Shown: positions 59,070-64,000 of the stretch, piece by piece
How positions within the stretch are numbered: the stretch's first letter is position 1
How the letters are laid out: each line of letters starts with the position of its first letter
NCBI GenBank assembly: GCA_035696365.1
Contig: DASRQS010000131.1
Location: forward strand, 1-64,000
DNA from: JALYLC01 sp035696365
GTDB taxonomy: Bacteria > Actinomycetota > Thermoleophilia > Gaiellales > JALYLC01
DNA length: 64,000 nucleotides
Direction: 5' to 3'
Program-made: the position numbers and the translations under genes
Notes under the pieces: model-generated
What the model was told of the DNA's origin: nothing
Databases searched by the model: none
Seen by the model: only the letters and a program-made list of their open reading frames with translations

Positions 59070-59653
59070 TGCCTACCTATCTGCAGGTCGTCGAGCTCCA
59101 GGGCGTGGCCGAGCTGCCCGCAGCGACGCGCGCGCTCTATGACGTCCACGCCAACACGGCCAGCTTCTCCACCGGGTCGGAGCTGGTCGCCGACGAGAGC
59201 CACCTCAGCTTCGAGCTGACCACCGAAGGCCATCACCTCAGCTTCGAGCTGGTCGACGAGACCGCTCCGGGTGCGCTGATGGCGCGCGAGCTCGCGCTGC
59301 CGGCCGGCGAGTACCTTCTGCGCTGCGACCGCGTCGACTTCCCGCCCGGCGGCGAGGCGTTCCTGCACACGCACCAGGGACCTGGCATCCGCGTGCTCCT
59401 GTTCGGCTCGATCCGCATCGAGACGCAGGGTGCGATCCATGAGTACGCGCCCGGAGAGCCGTGGTTCGAGACGGGCCCCGATCCCGTGCGCGCCTGGACG
59501 CAAGCGGACGAGCCGACCGCGTTCGTGCGCTGCATGGTGCTGCCCCGGGCGATTCAGGGCTCCCCGTCCATCCGCTACGTACGCGACGAGGACCGCGATC
59601 GTCCCAAGGCGCAGCGCTACACGGTCTTCCTGGACGAGCCGGTCGTGCTGTGA
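59069..59653 (+). CDS. Cupin-like protein
   Basis: 194 residues; FPPGGEAFLHTHQGPGIRV and the later EPWFETGPDPVRAW match a cupin barrel with histidine ligands. Near residues 46-60 the string HLSFEL occurs twice (an 18-base exact repeat), perhaps a small duplication. Function unknown; embedded between the SDR and TPP-enzyme genes by 1- and 4-base overlaps. Confidence 0.75.
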   Translation: MPTYLQVVELQGVAELPAATRALYDVHANTASFSTGSELVADESHLSFELTTEGHHLSFELVDETAPGALMARELALPAGEYLLRCDRVDFPPGGEAFLHTHQGPGIRVLLFGSIRIETQGAIHEYAPGEPWFETGPDPVRAWTQADEPTAFVRCMVLPRAIQGSPSIRYVRDEDRDRPKAQRYTVFLDEPVVL

Positions 59654-61320
59654 GGAGCGGCGGGCAGCTGCTCGCCGACCAGCTCGAGCTGCACGAGGTG
59701 GAGCTGGCGTTCTGCGTGCCGGGCGAGAGCTACCTGGCGCTGCTCGACGGGCTCTACACGCATCGCGAGCGCCTGCGCGTGATCACGTGCCGGCACGAGG
59801 CGGCGGCCGCAAACGCCGCGGACGCCTACGGCAAGCTGACGGGCCGGCCTGGCATCTGCATGGTCACGCGCGGCCCGGGCGCCACACACGCCTCGACGGG
59901 CGTCCACACCGCGATGCAGGACTCCACTCCGCTGATCCTGCTGGTCGGCCAGGTGCCGCGCGCGCATCGCGGACGCGAGGCCTTCCAGGAAATCGACTAC
60001 GAGCAGATGTTCGGCCGGCTGGCCAAGTGGGTGTTCGAGGTCGACCGCGTCGAGCGCATCCCCGAGCTCGTGGCGCGCGCCTTCGAGACGGCGGTCTCGG
60101 GACGCCCCGGCCCGGTCGTGCTCGCACTGCCCGAGGACGTCCTGGTGGAGATGACCGACGCGGCCGATGCCGCGCCGGTGCCGCGCGCGGCCTCCGGGCC
60201 GGCACCGGGAGCGCTCGGGCGCATGCGCGAGCTGCTGTCCTCGGCCGAGCGGCCGCTCGCGATCGTCGGCGGTGGCGGCTGGACGCCGCAGGGCGCCGCG
60301 GATGTGGGGGAGTTCCTGAATGCCAGTGGCATCCCGGCGGCGGCCTCGTTCCGCTGTCAGGACGTCGTCGACAACCAGCTCCCCATGTACTGCGGCGATC
60401 TCGGGCTCGGCGTCAATCCGGCGCTCGCGCGGCGCGTGCGCGAGGCCGACGTCGTGCTGGCGATCGGCACGCGCCTGTCAGAGACCGAGACCGGCGGCTA
60501 CACCTACCTCACGCCACCCGTGCCGAGCCAGGCGCTCGTGCACGTGCACCAGGACGCCACCGAGCTCGGGCGCGTCTACCGGCCGGAGCTCGGCATCGTC
60601 TCCGGGCTGCCCGAGTTCGCGGCGGCCGCGCGGACGCTCGAGCCTCTCGACGCCGGCCGCTACACGACCTGGTGCAGCGGCGCGCGAGCCGACTACGAGG
60701 GCACCCTGAGCTTCGATCCCGCGCCGGGCAGCGGCGTCGACCTGGCCGCGGTGCTGACGCACCTGCGCGGCCGGCTGCCCGACGCGATCGTCACCAACGG
60801 CGCCGGCAACTACACCGTCTGGGTGCACCGCTTCTGGCAGTTCTCGAGCTACCGCTCGCAGCTCGCGCCGCACTCGGGCGCGATGGGCTACGGCGTCCCG
60901 GCGGCCGTGGCCGGCAAGCTCGTCCACCCCGAGCGCCCGGTGGTGGCGTTCGCGGGCGACGGCTGTTTCCTGATGTGCGGGCAGGAGCTCGCCACGATGG
61001 TCGCCAACGACCTCGATGTGCTCGTGATCGTCGTCAACAACGGGATGCTGGGGACGATCCGAATGCACCAGGAGCGCCACTATCCGGGCCGCGTGATGGC
61101 TACGGATCTGGTCAACCCCGACTTCGCCGCCTTCGCCCAGAGCTTCGGCGCCTATGGCGAGCGCGTCGAGAAGACCGGGGCATTCGAGGGAGCCTTGGAG
61201 CGCGCGCTGGCTGCGCGCGGGCCTTCGCTGCTGGAGCTCGTGTGCGATCCCGAGGCGCTGACGCCGCGCCAGTCGCTCTCGGAAGTGCGCGCCCAGGGCG
61301 AGCGCCGAGCAGTGGGCTGA
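59650..61320 (+). CDS. Thiamine pyrophosphate-dependent enzyme (acetolactate synthase-like)
   Basis: 556 residues with the three TPP-enzyme domains. Activating glutamate in CRHEAAAANAADAYGKLTG, central domain IVGGGGWTPQGAADV, TPP motif GDGCFLMCGQELATMV ending in NN. GTG start overlaps the cupin gene by 4 bases. Decarboxylases and carboligases both look like this; valine/leucine synthesis is unlikely given the catabolic neighbours. Confidence 0.9.
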   Translation: MRSGGQLLADQLELHEVELAFCVPGESYLALLDGLYTHRERLRVITCRHEAAAANAADAYGKLTGRPGICMVTRGPGATHASTGVHTAMQDSTPLILLVGQVPRAHRGREAFQEIDYEQMFGRLAKWVFEVDRVERIPELVARAFETAVSGRPGPVVLALPEDVLVEMTDAADAAPVPRAASGPAPGALGRMRELLSSAERPLAIVGGGGWTPQGAADVGEFLNASGIPAAASFRCQDVVDNQLPMYCGDLGLGVNPALARRVREADVVLAIGTRLSETETGGYTYLTPPVPSQALVHVHQDATELGRVYRPELGIVSGLPEFAAAARTLEPLDAGRYTTWCSGARADYEGTLSFDPAPGSGVDLAAVLTHLRGRLPDAIVTNGAGNYTVWVHRFWQFSSYRSQLAPHSGAMGYGVPAAVAGKLVHPERPVVAFAGDGCFLMCGQELATMVANDLDVLVIVVNNGMLGTIRMHQERHYPGRVMATDLVNPDFAAFAQSFGAYGERVEKTGAFEGALERALAARGPSLLELVCDPEALTPRQSLSEVRAQGERRAVG

Positions 61321-62510
61321 TGGCAGCGCTGCATACGTGGAGCGCGCGGCGCATCGCCGCCGCCGTCCGCGCACGCGAGCTCTCGGCCGAGGAGGTCACG
61401 CGCCATCACCTCGATCGCATCGCCGAGCACGAGCACCTGCACGCGGTCATCACCGTGAGTGGGGCGGATGCACTCGCACGCGCCCGCGAGCCGCCGCTCG
61501 GCCCGCTGGCCGGCGTGCCGTTCCTCGTCAAGGACATCTTCGACACCGCCGGCGTGCGCACGACGTACGGCTCCGGGATCTTCCGCGAGCACGTTCCCGT
61601 GCGCTCGGCCACGAGCGTGTGCCGGCTGCTCGATGCGGGCGCGATCATGCTCGGCAAGGCGAACCTGCACGAATTCGCGTGGGGCGTGACGTCTCGCAAC
61701 CGCGCCTACGGCGCGGTCGTCAACAGCGCCCGGCCCGATCGCATCCCCGGAGGATCCTCGGGCGGCAACGCCAGCGCGCTGGCGGCCGGGCTGTGCGCGC
61801 TCGGGCTCGCCACAGACACCGGCGCGTCCATCCGCCTGCCGGCAGCTGCCTGCGGCGTGGCCGGCTTCAAGCCCGCCTTCGGCAGCGTCCCGGCCGACGG
61901 GCTGTGGCCGCTCGCGCCGTCGTTCGACCACGTCGGCCCTCTGGCGCGCTCGCTCGACGACTGCGCGCTGGCGTTCGACGTCCTGCGGGGCGCGCCGCTC
62001 GCGCCCGCCGACGCGGCGGCGCTCGCAGTGCGCCGGCTCGAGCCGGCCGAGCTGGCCGCGACGACCGAGGCATTCCTCGAAGGCGCCGGGCTTCCGCCGG
62101 CCCCGGATCTCGTGCGCCTGCACCTCGCGGAGTGCGCAGAGGTCCATCGGGAGATCTACGCGGAGCACCGTGACGCCTACGACGACGACCTGCATGCCAA
62201 GATCGCCGTGGGCTTCGCCGTCGCCCGCGAGGAGCGCGCGTCGCTCGTGTCGGGCCTGCACGCGTGGCGCAAGGCCTGCGCAGCCCGCTGCCCGTGGGAC
62301 GTGCTGGTCACGCCGGCCTACCCCGGCGACCTCCCGCCCTTCGACGTTCCCGCGACGATCGAGCTGACCGATCGCATGACGGCCTACACCCGCCCGGTCA
62401 ACTGGCTCGGCTGGCCCTCTGCGGTGACGGCCGACGGCTCGATGCACACGGGCCTGGACGAGGCCGCCGTGCTCGCGCACGCGCTGGCCTGGGAGGCCGT
62501 GTCTACGTAA
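61320..62510 (+). CDS. Amidase (amidase signature family)
   Basis: 396 residues. The Ser-cisSer-Lys triad is visible: lysine in PFLVKDIFDTAG, cis-serine in PGGSSGGNASALAAG, nucleophilic serine in TDTGASIRLPAAACG. It hydrolyses a carboxamide. Overlaps the TPP enzyme by one base (TGATG). Last gene of the import-linked operon; an imported amide may be its substrate. Confidence 0.94.
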   Translation: MAALHTWSARRIAAAVRARELSAEEVTRHHLDRIAEHEHLHAVITVSGADALARAREPPLGPLAGVPFLVKDIFDTAGVRTTYGSGIFREHVPVRSATSVCRLLDAGAIMLGKANLHEFAWGVTSRNRAYGAVVNSARPDRIPGGSSGGNASALAAGLCALGLATDTGASIRLPAAACGVAGFKPAFGSVPADGLWPLAPSFDHVGPLARSLDDCALAFDVLRGAPLAPADAAALAVRRLEPAELAATTEAFLEGAGLPPAPDLVRLHLAECAEVHREIYAEHRDAYDDDLHAKIAVGFAVAREERASLVSGLHAWRKACAARCPWDVLVTPAYPGDLPPFDVPATIELTDRMTAYTRPVNWLGWPSAVTADGSMHTGLDEAAVLAHALAWEAVST

Positions 62511-62585
62511 GCGCGTCCATCCTTGCCCATCGGCAGTTCCCCGGGAGGACTGAGCACACCTGCGCTGCGACGCCATCCGGACGTC

Positions 62586-62591
62586 TACCGT
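62586..62591 (+). promoter_or_regulatory. -10 element TACCGT, leaderless promoter
   Basis: TACCGT ends 7 bases before ATG 62599. Confidence 0.45.
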
Positions 62592-62598
62592 CCGCTGC

Positions 62599-63381
62599 AT
62601 GCAGAGACTTGCTGACCGCACGATCATCGTCACCGGCGGGGCCTCGGGGATCGGGCGCGCGCTCTGCGTGGCGTTCGCGGCCGAGGGCGCGCGCGTCGTC
62701 GTCGGCGACGTCCGCCGCGACCCATTGCACGTCGGCGGCACGACGACCGATCAGCTGATCGGCGACGCCGGCGGCGTGGCCCGCTTCGTCGAGGCCGATG
62801 TCAGGAGCGGCGACGACATCGATCGAATGGTCGCGACGGCGCTCGAGTTGGGTGACGGGCGGCTCGACGTGATCGTCAACAACGCGATGGTCGCCGGCCA
62901 GCACTCGAAGGGCCTGCTCGAGACGAGCGAGGATGACTGGGACATCATCCTCGACGTCGGCCTGCGCGGCCTGTTCCTCTGCTGCCAGCGCGCCGTGCGC
63001 CAGATGCTCACCCAAGAGGCGCGCGGCGAGGTGCGCGGTCGCGTGATCAACATCTCCTCGCAGCACGGCATGGTCGGCGCGCCCGGCAACGTCGCCTACT
63101 CGGCCATGAAGGGCGGCGTCGTCAACCTGACACGCCAGATCGCGGTCGACTTCGCCGAGCAGGGCATCGTCTGCAACGCGATCGCACCGGGCAAGATCGT
63201 CGTGCCGCGCGAGGGCGGTCAGGACCCGGAGCTGCTCTCGTACGCCCATGCGCGCACGCCCTGGCCGAGACTGGGCGAGCCCGAGGACGTCGCAGCGCTG
63301 GGCGTCTTCCTGGCCTCCGACGAGTGCCGCTTCATGACCGGGGCGAATGTGCTCATCGACGGCGGGTTCATGGCGTACTAG
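62599..63381 (+). CDS. SDR family oxidoreductase
   Basis: 260 residues. TGGASGIGRALCVAF cofactor loop, VVGDVRRD acidic beta2 end, NNAM at the usual NNAG place, serine in NISSQHGMVG and Tyr-Lys in AYSAMKGGVVNL. Ends FMTGANVLIDGGFMAY. Separate transcription unit behind the amidase operon. Confidence 0.9.
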   Translation: MQRLADRTIIVTGGASGIGRALCVAFAAEGARVVVGDVRRDPLHVGGTTTDQLIGDAGGVARFVEADVRSGDDIDRMVATALELGDGRLDVIVNNAMVAGQHSKGLLETSEDDWDIILDVGLRGLFLCCQRAVRQMLTQEARGEVRGRVINISSQHGMVGAPGNVAYSAMKGGVVNLTRQIAVDFAEQGIVCNAIAPGKIVVPREGGQDPELLSYAHARTPWPRLGEPEDVAALGVFLASDECRFMTGANVLIDGGFMAY

Positions 63382-63384
63382 CCT
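63379..63384 (+). promoter_or_regulatory. -10 element TAGCCT, leaderless promoter
   Basis: TAGCCT includes the SDR stop codon and ends 6 bases before GTG 63391. Confidence 0.4.
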
Positions 63385-63390
63385 GCGGGC

Positions 63391-63636
63391 GTGGAGAGGC
63401 AGACGCCTGAGCCGCTCGCACGAGGCCGCGTCTTCACGATCGCGTTCTTCGTCCTCGCGGCCATCGGTCTCGTCATCAGCGTGATCATCCCGCTGCTGCT
63501 GCCGGGCCCGAAGCTCTTCACGATCGCGCTCGGCTCCGGCGTCTTCGTGCTGATCCTCGTCTTCGGCGCGAAGCTGCTGCGACGAATCGTGTTCCGTAGC
63601 GCGCCGACGAGGGGACACTCGGGGTCTGGCCCTTGA
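63391..63636 (+). CDS. Small membrane protein
   Basis: 81 residues with two hydrophobic helices (TIAFFVLAAIGLVISVIIPL and LGSGVFVLILVFGA) and basic flanks. No known family. The last eight residues (RGHSGSGP) are encoded inside the 64-base palindrome, so the original C-terminus was probably replaced or extended when that element arrived. Confidence 0.6.
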   Translation: MERQTPEPLARGRVFTIAFFVLAAIGLVISVIIPLLLPGPKLFTIALGSGVFVLILVFGAKLLRRIVFRSAPTRGHSGSGP

Positions 63637-63675
63637 TGTCCCGCGGGACATCAAGGGCCAGACCCCGAGTGTCCC
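63612..63675. repeat. 64-bp perfect palindrome made of two head-to-head REP-like units
   Basis: Bases 63612-63643 are the exact reverse complement of 63644-63675. Each arm holds GACACTCGGGGTCTGGCCC or its complement, and the centre is TCCCGCGGGA. The right arm resembles copies 2 and 3 of the array at 47783-47944. Lies between convergent genes. Confidence 0.9.
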
Positions 63676-63688
63676 GCCGGACGCTGGT

Positions 63689-64000
63689 TCACGGAGCGTC
63701 GAACACGGCCGTGACCTGCATCGCGACGTTGCCGCGGATCGCCTGGCAGACCGGGCAGTGCTCGGTCGCGTCGTCCACCAGCGCCTGCAGCTCGGGCTCG
63801 GAGGCGGGCGACGTCAGCGCCACCGCGAGGTCGCTCGCCGCCAGGCGATGATCGCCGGCCTCGTCGCTCCACTCCAGGCGCACGCGCGCTTCCGTTACGA
63901 CGTGCGCGAGCTCGATCCCGCGCGAGCGCGCCATGCTCGTGATCGTCGAGGTGAAGCAGTTGGCGTGGGCCGCCGCGAACAGCTCCTCGGGGTTCGTCGC
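63689..64000 (-). CDS. OsmC/Ohr family peroxiredoxin-like protein (N-terminus outside window)
   Basis: The last 103 residues are present; the frame is open to the window end. First catalytic cysteine in ELFAAAHANCFTSTITSMAR and second in TEHCPVCQAIRGNV are both there, as needed for organic hydroperoxide reduction. Residues between form the usual beta-sheet. Members protect against organic peroxides; the LB3/SACOL1771-like subgroup is possible. Confidence 0.9.
   Translation of the reverse strand, partial: ATNPEELFAAAHANCFTSTITSMARSRGIELAHVVTEARVRLEWSDEAGDHRLAASDLAVALTSPASEPELQALVDDATEHCPVCQAIRGNVAMQVTAVFDAP

Noticed and set aside
59430..62510. 1026-codon plus-strand frame
   Set aside because: Only its last 396 codons are real (amidase); the rest is an out-of-frame shadow of the TPP enzyme gene.
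63651..63872. 73-codon minus-strand ORF ending in the palindrome
   Set aside because: Out of frame with the clear OsmC gene on the same strand.

Overview
The window is very GC-rich, gene-dense bacterial chromosome. Codon use, many GTG starts, long chains of genes overlapping by 4 bases, an ECF41 sigma factor and DrrAB-type transport point to Actinobacteria. A deep lineage such as Thermoleophilia is my inference, not something the sequence proves. I see no rRNA, tRNA, CRISPR array, prophage or plasmid functions.

Layout. 1-5.4 kb: end of a nucleoside-type ABC importer, a DrrAB-like ABC exporter divergent from an ECF41 sigma factor, and a nucleoside hydrolase. 5.4-10.5 kb: HD-GYP/TPR signalling protein, malate dehydrogenase, an exported alpha/beta-hydrolase fold protein lacking its catalytic residues, and a PH-like membrane protein. 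10.6-18.3 kb: sugar and amino-sugar cluster (two PIG-L deacetylases, GH4 glycosidase, BadF-type GlcNAc kinase, SIS protein, UPF0324 transporter, TIM-barrel isomerase, ROK kinase). 18.3-18.9 kb: a decayed cheA. 19-28 kb: lactate-racemase-type nickel enzyme LarA with, on the other strand, an IclR regulator and the LarB-LarC-LarE cofactor factory; DUF427 proteins and an SDR lie between. 28.1-35.3 kb: six overlapping genes for a molybdenum hydroxylase, CoA ligase, enoyl-CoA hydratase and MFS permease. 35.3-36.1 kb: REP-like palindrome and an amber-interrupted REP-associated tyrosine transposase. 37.9-43.4 kb: a second molybdenum hydroxylase whose large subunit is split into two chains, plus VOC, cupin and TauE/SafE proteins. 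43.4-47.8 kb: B12-dependent diol dehydratase (large and medium subunits fused) and divergent SDR/FAH genes. 47.9-51.6 kb: minus-strand catabolic operon (cupin, tautomerase, SMP-30, isochorismatase-like, ADH, RidA). 51.7-62.5 kb: branched-chain-type ABC importer followed by ALDH, SDR, cupin, TPP enzyme and amidase. 62.6-64 kb: SDR, small membrane protein and an OsmC protein cut by the window edge.

How it works together. The window reads as a catabolic island: importers and oxidative enzymes for small organic acids, heterocycles or aromatics, sugars and nucleosides. Regulation shows three recurring signals. (1) Most first genes of transcription units have a TANNNT hexamer 6-8 bases before the start codon, implying leaderless mRNAs; genes inside operons use Shine-Dalgarno sequences or overlaps. 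(2) TTCCG-N5-CGGAA (IclR-type) sites lie in front of both molybdenum hydroxylase clusters and the ABC importer. (3) The ECF41 intergenic region carries ECF41-type promoters on both strands. A family of palindromes with a GGGGTCAGACCCC-like core sits in intergenic gaps, mostly just past gene 3' ends, and is best explained as REP-type elements related to the broken transposase.
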